Of a stretch of DNA of 22,993 nt, positions 8,511 through 16,634 are shown in pieces. The translations under genes and the position numbers were made by a program. Under the pieces are notes generated by a model that saw only the letters and a list, made by a program, of their open reading frames with translations, had not been told where the DNA came from and searched no databases. This DNA comes from Flavobacteriaceae bacterium (GTDB taxonomy: Bacteria; Bacteroidota; Bacteroidia; Flavobacteriales; Flavobacteriaceae): positions 28,492-51,484 of the forward strand of contig DQCR01000034.1 in assembly GCA_003533785.1 (NCBI GenBank), read 5' to 3'. How positions within the stretch are numbered: position 1 is the first letter of the stretch; the number at the start of each line of letters is the position of its first letter.

Positions 8511-9554
8511 ATGGCTATGCATCACCCGCTAAGAGTGAGTGAAATTCACCGCTTGACTACAAAATCCGTTGTTTTGACTTTTGAGGTCCCAGAGACTTTG
8601 ACAAGTGTATTCCAATATGAAGCGGGACAATACCTCAGCCTTGAGGAAACTCTTGAAGGGGAAACTGTGCGCCGTTCGTATTCTATCTGTTCGGCTCCTT
8701 CCGAAACGAAGCTACAGGTGGGGATCAAGCAAATCCCAAACGGGCGCTTTTCCAGTTATGTAAATCAACAGGTTCTCCAGGGGAGTGTCCTTTCAGTGGG
8801 GCCTCCAGAGGGACGTTTTGTTCTCGGCACCCCTAAAGAAGGAGTGCAATACACCGGCATCGCAGCCGGAAGCGGAATTACCCCAATATGGGCTATTATT
8901 AAAGAAATTCTTAATGCTACCGAAACTTCTTCTTTTTATTTAATCTATAGTAATAAAAGTACTGAAGAAGAAATGTTTACAAATGAAATTAATGATTTAA
9001 TTTTGTTGCATCCAAAACGTTTTTTCGTTTTCAGAACCTACAGTCAAAAAGAGGTGAAAGGGCACGCTTATGGTCGAATAGGATCGGCTCTTTTGGATCG
9101 TTATTTTGAAGAAATTGGGTTTTCTTCGGAACGTTTTTTTCTTTGTGGCCCTGAAGGAATGATCCACATGGCATCAGACTATTTAAAAGAGAAAGGAGTC
9201 CCTGGTTCTGCTTTGTATTTTGAACTCTTCACAAGCAGCCCTTCGAAAAATGCTGAGCCTGCTCTTTTTACTGGGAACTATCGGCTTCAGGTAACTTGTG
9301 ATTCAGTGACAACTCCTTTAGAGGGTACTAGTGGAAAATCCATTTTGGACGTTGCTTTGCAAAACAAACTCGACGCCCCCTATTCTTGTCAGGGAGGCGT
9401 GTGTAGCAGTTGTATTGCCCGAATTACTAAAGGGACGGCTACAATGACTTCCAATCAAATACTTACCGATGAAGAAATTGAAGAAGGGTTGATACTTAGC
9501 TGTCAAGCTCACCCTACCAGTCCTGAGATTGCTGTAGATTATGATGACGTCTAG
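8511..9554 (+). CDS. NAD(P)H-dependent FAD/2Fe-2S reductase (PaaE/FNR-like)
   Basis: This one-polypeptide electron transfer protein has a ferredoxin-NADP+ reductase module fused to a C-terminal plant-type ferredoxin domain. Start at ATG 8511 gives 347 residues; a TTG 21 bases upstream is less likely. FAD-binding RRSYS is at 54-58, the pyridine nucleotide site GIAAGSGITP at 116-125, and FFLCGPEGM at 210-217. The 2Fe-2S ligands are Cys293, Cys298, Cys301 and Cys331, in the CX4CX2C...C spacing. The layout matches PaaE of the phenylacetyl-CoA oxygenase and related general reductases. With no paaABCD nearby, phenylacetate breakdown is not supported, and it probably serves another oxygenase or desaturase. 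Its stop shares the palindrome CTAG with the stop of the convergent glycosyltransferase. Confidence 0.9.
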   Translation: MAMHHPLRVSEIHRLTTKSVVLTFEVPETLTSVFQYEAGQYLSLEETLEGETVRRSYSICSAPSETKLQVGIKQIPNGRFSSYVNQQVLQGSVLSVGPPEGRFVLGTPKEGVQYTGIAAGSGITPIWAIIKEILNATETSSFYLIYSNKSTEEEMFTNEINDLILLHPKRFFVFRTYSQKEVKGHAYGRIGSALLDRYFEEIGFSSERFFLCGPEGMIHMASDYLKEKGVPGSALYFELFTSSPSKNAEPALFTGNYRLQVTCDSVTTPLEGTSGKSILDVALQNKLDAPYSCQGGVCSSCIARITKGTATMTSNQILTDEEIEEGLILSCQAHPTSPEIAVDYDDV

Positions 9555-10585
9555 CCCATCAATTTCAATGCTTTTTCAAGAATTAATTTTGGGGTTATGC
9601 TTTTAAAAATAGCCCCCATTTGTACTCCTTTTTTATTGCCATCGACAGATCGTGGTAATGATGGAAACTGTTTCAGGTCGGGCAAAATCGCATTGGCTAT
9701 GGATTGACCAAAAGGAGCAAAACCTGCATAAGGGTGGGTTTGTCCCCATATGGTAAGCACAGGAACTTTCCAGTTGGCTGCGAAGTGAGCAAACTGACTA
9801 TCCATAGACAGCATCAAATCTAGATGAGGGATGAGGTTAAGTTGCTCTTCAAAACTCATTTTTTCAGATACATTCACCACGTTGGGATATGCCTTCTCCC
9901 ATACCCTAAACTGTTCAATTTCTTCTGGGGTGATTCCAAATAAATAGACCTTATGGCTTTGCTGAAGAAAAGCAATTACCTGTTGCATTTGGTTTAGCGG
10001 ATAGGTATTGGTTTTATTAGTCGCAAATGGAGCCGCTCCGATCCACTTCTTTGGCGGATCTTCATTTGGTATATTTGCCTGATTATAAATGGGTTTGGGC
10101 GGTATTTCCAGTCCCTCTAAAGGAACCGTAAAACCCAACTTCTGAAAAACAGCCGCAAAGCGAAAAACTGTATGGGTTAACGGTTTGAGAATTTTATTCT
10201 TGCTGCGGATAAGACGCGCTTTTTCTCGATAGCCCCAGTTGACCCGTACCAATCGATACCCAATAGCTTGGAATAAAACGCCTAAAAAAATGGTGGTTTG
10301 GCTCCCTTGTAAATCAACAATTGCTCGATAGCGACTGGCTTGTCTCAGTTCTTGAAAAAGTCGATACATTCCTTTCCATCCCTGATGAGTTCCATTCAAA
10401 TCTACTTCTATCAACTTTATCTTATCAAATTCGTTGAAAAGAGGAACGGCATCAGACTGGGTCACCCAAGTAATCTCAAGGTCGGGTTGTGCATCGAATA
10501 ACGCACGAAGAATTGGAACTGACATGGCACTGTTTGCCAAAGTAGAAAACTGGAATACTAGAAGTCCTCTTTTTTTTGTTTTCAT
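9551..10585 (-). CDS. Glycosyltransferase family 9 (heptosyltransferase-like)
   Basis: Similar to ADP-heptose:LPS heptosyltransferases, which add sugars to the lipopolysaccharide inner core on the cytoplasmic face. The 344 residues show a GT-B fold pattern. The first Rossmann domain starts GLLVFQFSTLANSAMSVPIL, with IVDLQGSQ near 89-96. The donor-binding C-terminal domain has the family motif SMDSQFAHFAANWKVPVLTI followed by WGQTHPYAGF. The usual small residue after the DS is Gln here, so the nucleotide-sugar used may not be ADP-heptose. It lies 29 bases after the DUF6427-type membrane protein gene, on the same strand and probably in the same transcript, and converges on the reductase gene with a 4-base overlap. 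Confidence 0.85.
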   Translation of the reverse strand: MKTKKRGLLVFQFSTLANSAMSVPILRALFDAQPDLEITWVTQSDAVPLFNEFDKIKLIEVDLNGTHQGWKGMYRLFQELRQASRYRAIVDLQGSQTTIFLGVLFQAIGYRLVRVNWGYREKARLIRSKNKILKPLTHTVFRFAAVFQKLGFTVPLEGLEIPPKPIYNQANIPNEDPPKKWIGAAPFATNKTNTYPLNQMQQVIAFLQQSHKVYLFGITPEEIEQFRVWEKAYPNVVNVSEKMSFEEQLNLIPHLDLMLSMDSQFAHFAANWKVPVLTIWGQTHPYAGFAPFGQSIANAILPDLKQFPSLPRSVDGNKKGVQMGAIFKSITPKLILEKALKLMG

Positions 10586-10614
10586 ATATTATTCATTCCA
10601 TAGATCTTCCTAGT

Positions 10615-11538
10615 TCAACTTACAATAACATAGTGCGATAACAAGCCTCCTATCAAAAGAAATGCCAGGTAATTTCCCCGTTTGGAGGAAGCAGACTGAC
10701 CGTTTATCCTTTTGAAAGCAAAAGCTATTATTGGCAATAAAAAAAGCATTTTGTCTGCCTCTGAATCCAGCCAAAAGCCTTGAACAGTGGTGAGTACTAA
10801 TATGCCCAACAACAACAGGTTGTTGTTGTTTTGAAGCTTGTTAAATCGTCTTCTAAAAATGAGCTCCCATAATAATACCCCTCCCCCTAGCCCTCCAAGG
10901 GTCAGCCAAAGAACCTCCTCTTTGGACGGGTGAAGCAAAAGAGATCCAGGCTCTATTAAAGAGGTTTTAGGAAAAGGAAGAATTGAAAATGACACCATTT
11001 GATTCGCAGAAAGTAGAATAAAAAAATAACCCGCCACAACAACCAAAGGGATGAAAAAAAGCTGTCTTTCTCTAATTTCCTCAAAAAAGAGCCCTATATA
11101 GAGCACGGCAATAAAACCAATATTACTCCATGATAATACTAGCGACAATCCAAGGAATAGTGACGTATCCAAAAGCAATTTGTGGGGCGCTTTTTTCCAT
11201 GAAACTCGTAAAAAGAGAATTGCTGCCCAAAGCACTAAATTCAATTGAATCCATACAGAGATGGCGTTGTATTCTATAGGCACATAGCCATAAATTAGGG
11301 CAAAAAATAACGCATAGGTGTTATTTCCTTTCAGAAAACCTCTCTCTCGAAAGTAGATTCCACTTAGTAACAGTGCGATGTAGACTAGAGTGAATTCGGC
11401 CAATTGAGACCCTATGCCGTAACTGTCAATTTCTGGACCAAAGGTGTTGAAATAGCGGTGGGCTGCAATCAGCAAAAGAATTGCCCCCGAATAGAGATAG
11501 CTTGAGAATGAGGTTTTTTCGAAAAGCGTTGTCAACAT
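10615..11538 (-). CDS. Polytopic membrane protein, DUF6427 type
   Basis: A very hydrophobic protein of 307 residues with about eight membrane segments spread across its length and no soluble domain larger than about 30 residues. I recognise no catalytic motif. In Flavobacteriia a protein of this type (DUF6427, from memory) is encoded beside a small DUF6341 membrane protein and purD, exactly the arrangement here. The O-antigen ligase/polymerase-like distribution of segments and the following glycosyltransferase gene suggest a role in surface glycan handling, but nothing in the sequence proves it. The start is ATG 11538, 38 bases from the divergent start at 11577. Confidence 0.75.
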   Translation of the reverse strand: MLTTLFEKTSFSSYLYSGAILLLIAAHRYFNTFGPEIDSYGIGSQLAEFTLVYIALLLSGIYFRERGFLKGNNTYALFFALIYGYVPIEYNAISVWIQLNLVLWAAILFLRVSWKKAPHKLLLDTSLFLGLSLVLSWSNIGFIAVLYIGLFFEEIRERQLFFIPLVVVAGYFFILLSANQMVSFSILPFPKTSLIEPGSLLLHPSKEEVLWLTLGGLGGGVLLWELIFRRRFNKLQNNNNLLLLGILVLTTVQGFWLDSEADKMLFLLPIIAFAFKRINGQSASSKRGNYLAFLLIGGLLSHYVIVS

Positions 11539-11559
11539 TTTATCGAATTCTTACTTTTG
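11529..11559 (+). promoter_or_regulatory. Promoter for DUF6341-type gene
   Basis: TTG at 11529-11531 and TACTTTTG at 11552-11559 form a -33/-7 pair with a 20-base spacer, an exact match to the Bacteroidota (sigma-ABfr) consensus TTG-N17-23-TAnnTTTG. It ends 17 bases before the start at 11577. The -33 element lies within the first codons of the divergent DUF6427 gene. Confidence 0.65.
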
Positions 11560-11576
11560 CAATATATACAAACCAA

Positions 11577-11807
11577 ATGATGAAAAACTTTTTTCAGGGA
11601 ATCGCTTATTTGTTTGAAGAGATTCTTTTTGTTCCGTTCAATTTTCTACGTGAATTACAAATGGATAACTGGTGGTTGGCCAATGCATTTAATTGGATGT
11701 TTTTATTGGTCGGTTTTGTGGCATTGCTTTACTGGGTTCGGCAATTGCAACTTTTTAATCAGCGTGGGGAAGAAAATAAAGATCCTAGCGCGCACTCTTT
11801 TCTATAG
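11577..11807 (+). CDS. Small membrane protein, DUF6341 type
   Basis: A 76-residue protein beginning at ATG ATG (11577 or 11580). The N-terminal half is amphipathic, with FFQGIAYLFEEILFVPFN, then LQMDNWWLANAFNW. One clear membrane segment follows (FLLVGFVALLYWV, about 43-57), and then a hydrophilic tail with GEENKDPSAHSFL. It resembles a small uncharacterised family that I recall as DUF6341 in Flavobacteriia, always near purD and DUF6427. The in-frame open stretch extends upstream to 11481, but the exact promoter at 11529-11559 would lie inside it, so the later start is correct. Function unknown. Its stop and the purD stop share the 6-base palindrome CTATAG. Confidence 0.8.
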   Translation: MMKNFFQGIAYLFEEILFVPFNFLRELQMDNWWLANAFNWMFLLVGFVALLYWVRQLQLFNQRGEENKDPSAHSFL

Positions 11808-13073
11808 ATCAAACCCAATGTCTTTTCGGTAATTTATGTTTTTGAAATGAGTGCTTTTGAGCCTGTTATACGCCTTTTGTAAGGCCTCTTTCATCGTGGC
11901 TCCTTTCCCTGTAATACTTAGCACTCGACCCCCATTGGTCACAGTTTCGGACCCTTTTTTTTGGGTCCCCGCATGGAAAAGCAATGTCCCTTCTGTGGGC
12001 TCCAAACCCGTAATTGGATTCCCTTTTTCATAAGCCTCTGGATACCCCCCGGCTACCGCCATAACAGTAGCTGCTACTTCAGAATCTACTGATATATTAT
12101 ATTCGGTCAATCGCTGTTCTGCTGTCGCCACCAGTAACTCCATCAAGTCCGAAGCTATTCTTGGAAGAACAACTTCTGTTTCTGGGTCTCCCATTCGAAC
12201 GTTATACTCAATCACGTATGGGTCTTCTCCTACTTTGATCAGGCCAATAAAAATGAATCCTTGAAAAGGAATATTGTCTTTTTTTAAGCCTTCCAATGTA
12301 GGAGTGATAATCCGATCTTTTATTTTATTTTCAAAATCTGGCGTCACAAAAGGAACTGGAGATATAGCTCCCATACCCCCCGTATTTAGCCCTGTATCTC
12401 CTTCACCTATTCTTTTGTAATCCTTTGCCATGGGAAAGTCAATCCCCGTATTACCATCGGTAAGAATAAATGCAGACAATTCAATCCCACTCAAAAATTC
12501 TTCAATAACCACTGTTTGTGAAGCCGTTCCAAACTTTTGATTGACTAACATGCTCTCTAATTCGGACTGTGCCTGCGAGAGACTCTCAATGATAAGTACT
12601 CCTTTCCCCGCTGCAAGGCCATCTGCTTTTAGGACATAAGGAGAGTTCATTTTTTCTAAAAATGCTTTCCCTTCTTCTACGGTCTCGGCTGTAAAACTGG
12701 CGTATTGAGCTGTAGGAATATTGTGCCGTTGCATGAATTTTTTTGCAAACTCTTTACTCCCTTCTAAAGTCGCTGCTTCTTTTTGTGGCCCAATAATGAA
12801 TACCTCGTGAAGCGCTTCATCCTGTTTAAAATAATCATGGATTCCCGCAACCAATGGTGCCTCAGGACCAACAACAACCATCTGGATCTGATATTCCAAT
12901 ACGGCTTGCTTAACTGCTTTGAAGTCCATTGGGTCGAGGGGAAGATTCATAGAAAGCTGCTCCGTTCCTGCATTTCCAGGAGCCGTATATATCTTTTTAC
13001 ACAATGGGCTTTGTGCAAGTTTCCAGCAAAAGGTATGTTCGCGGCCACCGCCGCCTAAAATGAGAACGTTCAT
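11802..13073 (-). CDS. purD: Phosphoribosylamine-glycine ligase (GAR synthetase)
   Basis: It catalyses the second step of de novo purine synthesis, joining glycine to 5-phosphoribosylamine using ATP in the cytosol. The 423 residues are normal. The N-terminal Rossmann-like domain opens with VLILGGGGREHTFCWKLAQS. The ATP-grasp core has VLKADGLAAGKGVLI, then NTGGMGAISPVPF and YNVRMGDPETEVVLPRI, which bind glycine, ATP and Mg2+. The gene stands alone on its strand, separated from the pyruvyl transferase-like gene by 42 bases that hold an exact -7 box. No other purine gene is nearby, in keeping with the scattered pur genes of Bacteroidota. Confidence 0.97.
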   Translation of the reverse strand: MNVLILGGGGREHTFCWKLAQSPLCKKIYTAPGNAGTEQLSMNLPLDPMDFKAVKQAVLEYQIQMVVVGPEAPLVAGIHDYFKQDEALHEVFIIGPQKEAATLEGSKEFAKKFMQRHNIPTAQYASFTAETVEEGKAFLEKMNSPYVLKADGLAAGKGVLIIESLSQAQSELESMLVNQKFGTASQTVVIEEFLSGIELSAFILTDGNTGIDFPMAKDYKRIGEGDTGLNTGGMGAISPVPFVTPDFENKIKDRIITPTLEGLKKDNIPFQGFIFIGLIKVGEDPYVIEYNVRMGDPETEVVLPRIASDLMELLVATAEQRLTEYNISVDSEVAATVMAVAGGYPEAYEKGNPITGLEPTEGTLLFHAGTQKKGSETVTNGGRVLSITGKGATMKEALQKAYNRLKSTHFKNINYRKDIGFDL

Positions 13074-13086
13074 AAAAGGTTTTTAG

Positions 13087-13094
13087 CAAAGATA
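13087..13094 (-). promoter_or_regulatory. -7 box of purD promoter
   Basis: On the coding strand this reads TATCTTTG, an exact match to TAnnTTTG, ending 13 bases before the purD ATG. I see no TTG at 17-23 bases upstream, so the -33 element is absent or weak. The predicted leader is under ten bases. Confidence 0.55.
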
Positions 13095-13115
13095 CAAGTT
13101 GTGCGAGGCATTGCT

Positions 13116-14072
13116 TTAATTCGATTCCTTTTTTGTTTGTGCAAAGAAGGCTTCAATTTTTTGTTTCATTTTTTCTACATAGGGTGAATGCGTCGTTGGA
13201 TTCGCCAGTGTGTCCCATTTTATCTTAGCTAAACCTTTGCTGTCGGTGCAAGAGAAAAACTGACTCAACCCATCTAATCGACTGCTTTGGTTGTGGTGTT
13301 CCAAACCATCAGTTAAGAACAAAACGGGCGTTTCTAAAGCTACTGCTGGTAATGCAGTGTGAATTCTAGATGTAATTATTAATTGTGCTCCGGCTATGGC
13401 TTTCAGTTGCTCTTGAGCTTTTTGGAATCGTTGTTCTACATTCAGTTTTTTGTCGTCAATTATCTGTGATGCATAGCGGACAGGGAGCTGAGTTTGCTGT
13501 AAAAACTGATCCAAACGAGTTTTTGCTTTTTGATAACGATAGGAATTGTATCGAGCCTTAATAAAATGTCCAATTCCTGAGGTTTTCGAATTCAAAGGCT
13601 TGCCCATAGTTTGTAACCGCTCGAAAGCGCTTACTACTAAAATGGGAGCTTTCGATTCCGCCTGCTTCTCTTTGTTTTTCTTTTTGGATAAGCCAAGAGT
13701 AATACAAGCAGAAAAATAGGTTTCAATTCCTTTTTGGGAGAGTGTATTTTGGGTATAATAATCGCGACAACCTATGGGCTGATGACGGCGAAGGTACTCC
13801 ACTCCTGCAGGGGTTAGCATTTCTTTTTCCGCTGTGGGGTTTAAATGAAATGAAATAAATAAAGGTATAAAATGAGGGTGAGGCGGCCAATGAGTTGGCT
13901 GTTCCATAAACCACCCGTTGACTAACAATTGATAGGGCTCCCCAGGATCCTGATCAAGTGAATCACGATCAAAGTGCATCAACTCGCCCCCAAGATATTC
14001 TTCTGCGGCGAGTGCTTGTATGTAGTCGCCCAAGTTATTGGAATGCGTGTAGGATATGATCCCTTTTTTCAT
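13116..14072 (-). CDS. Polysaccharide pyruvyl transferase family protein
   Basis: Members of this GT-B-like family (PF04230) add pyruvate ketals from phosphoenolpyruvate to sugars of capsules, exopolysaccharides or cell-wall polymers. The 318 residues contain the N-terminal family pattern SNNLGDYIQALAAEEYLGG (11-29), then a CRDYYTQ segment (102-108) and SACITLGL (121-128). The C-terminal motif TSRIHTALPAVALETPVLFL is at 234-253, where the Arg and His are the usual phosphoenolpyruvate-contacting residues. It follows the GT4 gene by 25 bases and is the last gene of the operon that starts with the M23 peptidase. The family annotation is firm. The true acceptor is unknown, and some members may use other donors. 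Confidence 0.85.
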   Translation of the reverse strand: MKKGIISYTHSNNLGDYIQALAAEEYLGGELMHFDRDSLDQDPGEPYQLLVNGWFMEQPTHWPPHPHFIPLFISFHLNPTAEKEMLTPAGVEYLRRHQPIGCRDYYTQNTLSQKGIETYFSACITLGLSKKKNKEKQAESKAPILVVSAFERLQTMGKPLNSKTSGIGHFIKARYNSYRYQKAKTRLDQFLQQTQLPVRYASQIIDDKKLNVEQRFQKAQEQLKAIAGAQLIITSRIHTALPAVALETPVLFLTDGLEHHNQSSRLDGLSQFFSCTDSKGLAKIKWDTLANPTTHSPYVEKMKQKIEAFFAQTKKESN

Positions 14073-14097
14073 ACTATAGATCTTCTTTGTTTATCCC

Positions 14098-15153
14098 CTA
14101 ATCGAAGAGGTACTGTTTTAGTTTTTCAATGCGATGACTTTGATGAAAGGCTTTTATGATCTGTTCTCGGCAGGCACTGCCCTGTTTCGTTGCCGCTTCC
14201 TCCAACATTTTTTTGTAGGCTTTGGGGGCTGGCTTTTCGTCAAAAACAACACCTGTCTGTCCAATTGCTCTCTCAATACCAAAAGCTCGCTGACCGATAG
14301 GGATGCATTCGCAAAGCATGGCTTCACATAAAACATTCGGTAATCCTTCTACGCGCGATCCTTGAAAATAATAACTGTGTCTACTGTATATAGCAACCAG
14401 TTCTTCTGGGTTCTTCTTCCCATAAACCTGAAGATTCGACGGGATAGTAAATGCGTTGGCTATTCGATTATCCAAGTCTCCTACAATTGTAAATACCCAT
14501 TCTGGACATTCCCTTGCCATTTCTATAAACATTGGGATGCCTTTTCGGTGGATCACCTGCTCACTTGTTAGGTTCGCTACAGTCAGGACTGTTTTGGGCG
14601 TTTTATTCCTGGTTCTCTTCCAATATTCTGGATCATACCCCGTTGGAACAACTTCAATTTTTGGTTTCACCTCGGGCACCCAATTTTCGATGCCAGAACT
14701 GATTCTGCTTCTCTTGTATGAATGAGGACAGCCTTTTTGTAGGCTTTCATCCACCACCCAGATGCAATCGGCCAACCGATAATTCCATCGAGCTAAGTAT
14801 TGTCTGATCCCCTTTTTATAAAAAATGCCATAGGCATTTACAGGATCAGAAACCGCATCAAAGCCCCCAACGATCAACAAGCTTCTTCTGGTGAAAAATT
14901 TAGCGACAAGTAATGGTAAAAAAGCGTGATAATCCGAAAACCAACAAATCACTCGGTGGCTTCTGGAGACGCTCCAAATAGATTGGAAAAACAGGAAAAA
15001 TAATCTTGTTAAATAAAGAATGGGATTATGGGTAGGCGTGACTGGTGTCGCCTTCACTTCAACCCCAAGTGATTCCAATACCTCACGATCCCGTTGGACG
15101 AAAGTGTTCAAAAGGGGGTAGACATAAAAGCAACGCACAAGAGCTGTAGCCAT
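14098..15153 (-). CDS. Glycosyltransferase family 4
   Basis: A retaining GT-B glycosyltransferase, acting on nucleotide-sugar donors at the cytoplasmic face of the inner membrane. Of its 351 residues, the N-terminal acceptor domain includes a hydrophobic stretch (47-60) likely to associate with the membrane, and a basic patch near 85-90. The C-terminal domain has VLTVANLTSEQVIHRKGIPM (189-208) and the diagnostic EX7E motif, E269-x7-E277 in VEGLPNVLCEAML. The start ATG overlaps the GH3 stop by one base (TGATG), a sign of translational coupling. It is followed by the pyruvyl transferase-like gene. The product and acceptor cannot be deduced. Confidence 0.88.
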   Translation of the reverse strand: MATALVRCFYVYPLLNTFVQRDREVLESLGVEVKATPVTPTHNPILYLTRLFFLFFQSIWSVSRSHRVICWFSDYHAFLPLLVAKFFTRRSLLIVGGFDAVSDPVNAYGIFYKKGIRQYLARWNYRLADCIWVVDESLQKGCPHSYKRSRISSGIENWVPEVKPKIEVVPTGYDPEYWKRTRNKTPKTVLTVANLTSEQVIHRKGIPMFIEMARECPEWVFTIVGDLDNRIANAFTIPSNLQVYGKKNPEELVAIYSRHSYYFQGSRVEGLPNVLCEAMLCECIPIGQRAFGIERAIGQTGVVFDEKPAPKAYKKMLEEAATKQGSACREQIIKAFHQSHRIEKLKQYLFD

Positions 15154-16634
15154 CAGTCTTGAATTAGTTTATCCGCAATGCTCCTATCGTTTGTCAATTT
15201 AGGAATCTTATTCTGTCCTCCTAATTTTCCAATCGACTTCATGTAGGCTTCGAAAGAACCTTCTTTAACAGTAGTAACGACAACAGGACGAAGTACTTTA
15301 CCTCGAATCAAATCGTCATAATAAATATTTTGTTTACGCATGGCGTCATCCAAACTCAATGAAAAAGCGGACATGTTTTTAGGCCTTTCACTAAAATCAA
15401 TGAACCATTCGTGGTAGGGTAGCCCTTTAGTGGGAGCAATCTGAGGTGCTACTGTAAACTCTCGTACCTTCGCATTGGTTCCAACTAGGGCCTGCTGCAA
15501 AGCCGATTCCACTTCTTTGCCAATAACGTGTTCCCCAAAAGCAGAGATAAAATGTTTGAGTCGGCCACTGACCACTAAACGAAAAGGTGCCGTACTAACA
15601 AATTGAACCGTATCTCCAATATTGTACCCCCACAACCCTGCAGAAGTATTCAAGATCAATACATAGTTGACCCCTACCTCAACCTGATCCAGTGAGATCC
15701 GTTTGGGATCTTCGCTGTAGAACGTGTCTGCCTGTATGAATTCATAAAAGATTCCATTATTCAATAGCAGCAGAAGTCCTTCTTCTTTTAGTCGGTCTTG
15801 ATAAGCAAAAAACCCTTCTGAGGCAGGAAATAGTTCCACAGAATCTACCGGACGCCCTATTAATTCTTTGAAAAGAGGCCGGTAAGGGCCGTAATTAACC
15901 CCACCATAAACAAAAAGAGAAAGCTCTGGAAAAATTTCTCCAATCGGTTTGCCTTCTTTTTTGATGAGTCGTTCAAAATACATTTGAACCCAAGATGGAA
16001 TTCCAGCAATAAGCGTCATTTTTTCCCTAAGCGTTTCTCCAACAATCAATTCCACTTTGGTCTCCCAGTCTTCAACACAATTGGTTTCCCAACTGGGCAT
16101 TCGGTTTGCTTGGAGATAGGAAGGAACATAATGCGCAACAATTCCAGATAAACGGCCCAGCGCCATCCCATTTTTTCTTTTTAAGATTGGGCTCCCTTGT
16201 AAAAAAATTTGCTTGCCTGATACAAAATTGGTGTTTCCCGTTTTGTGGATATAATTTAAAAGAGCATCTCGTGCCGCAGTAATATGCGTGGGCATTGAGT
16301 CTTTCGTTATCGGAATGAATTTTGCTCCTGAGGTTGTTCCGCTCGTTTTGGCCAAATACAACGGTTGTCCTGGCCAAAGAACATTTTTTTCTCCTGCTAC
16401 AATACGATCCACATAAGCACGAATCTCTTCGTAGTTTCGAACCGGAACCTGCTTTTTAAAGCTTTTATAATCGGTAATCGTAGAGAAATTGTGATCCTTA
16501 CCAAAGGTGGTGTTTTGAGCGCTAGACACCAGAAACTTAAGTGTTTTTTGTTGCGCTTCTAGCGGGTTATTTATCCATTTTTGATTTTTTCGATCTACCC
16601 AGTATGCAAAAAGCTTCGCTGCAATTTTTTTCAT
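15153..16634 (-). CDS. GH3-family acyl-adenylating enzyme
   Basis: This relative of plant GH3 acyl-acid amido synthetases belongs to the adenylate-forming (ANL) superfamily, whose members activate a carboxylate with ATP and join it to an amine. The 493 residues hold the P-loop-like motif SGTTSGAKFIPIT (98-110), the second ATP motif PASEG (270-274), and the third conserved block at 324-345 ending GYNIGDTVQF. The hinge and C-terminal region carries RLKHFISAFGEHV (358-370). All three ATP motifs are intact, so the enzyme is probably active. Bacterial substrates are unknown. The ATGA overlap with the M23 gene and TGATG overlap with the GT4 gene put it in the middle of an envelope-related operon. 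Confidence 0.9.
   Translation of the reverse strand: MKKIAAKLFAYWVDRKNQKWINNPLEAQQKTLKFLVSSAQNTTFGKDHNFSTITDYKSFKKQVPVRNYEEIRAYVDRIVAGEKNVLWPGQPLYLAKTSGTTSGAKFIPITKDSMPTHITAARDALLNYIHKTGNTNFVSGKQIFLQGSPILKRKNGMALGRLSGIVAHYVPSYLQANRMPSWETNCVEDWETKVELIVGETLREKMTLIAGIPSWVQMYFERLIKKEGKPIGEIFPELSLFVYGGVNYGPYRPLFKELIGRPVDSVELFPASEGFFAYQDRLKEEGLLLLLNNGIFYEFIQADTFYSEDPKRISLDQVEVGVNYVLILNTSAGLWGYNIGDTVQFVSTAPFRLVVSGRLKHFISAFGEHVIGKEVESALQQALVGTNAKVREFTVAPQIAPTKGLPYHEWFIDFSERPKNMSAFSLSLDDAMRKQNIYYDDLIRGKVLRPVVVTTVKEGSFEAYMKSIGKLGGQNKIPKLTNDRSIADKLIQD

Noticed and set aside
8511..9554. Phenylacetate catabolism gene paaE
   Set aside because: No paaABCD or other pathway gene is nearby, and reductases with this domain order serve many oxygenases.
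11481..11576. Longer start for the small DUF6341-type protein, adding 32 residues
   Set aside because: The extension is the complement of the divergent gene's first codons and would overlap its own exact promoter. The family-like N-terminus begins at 11577.
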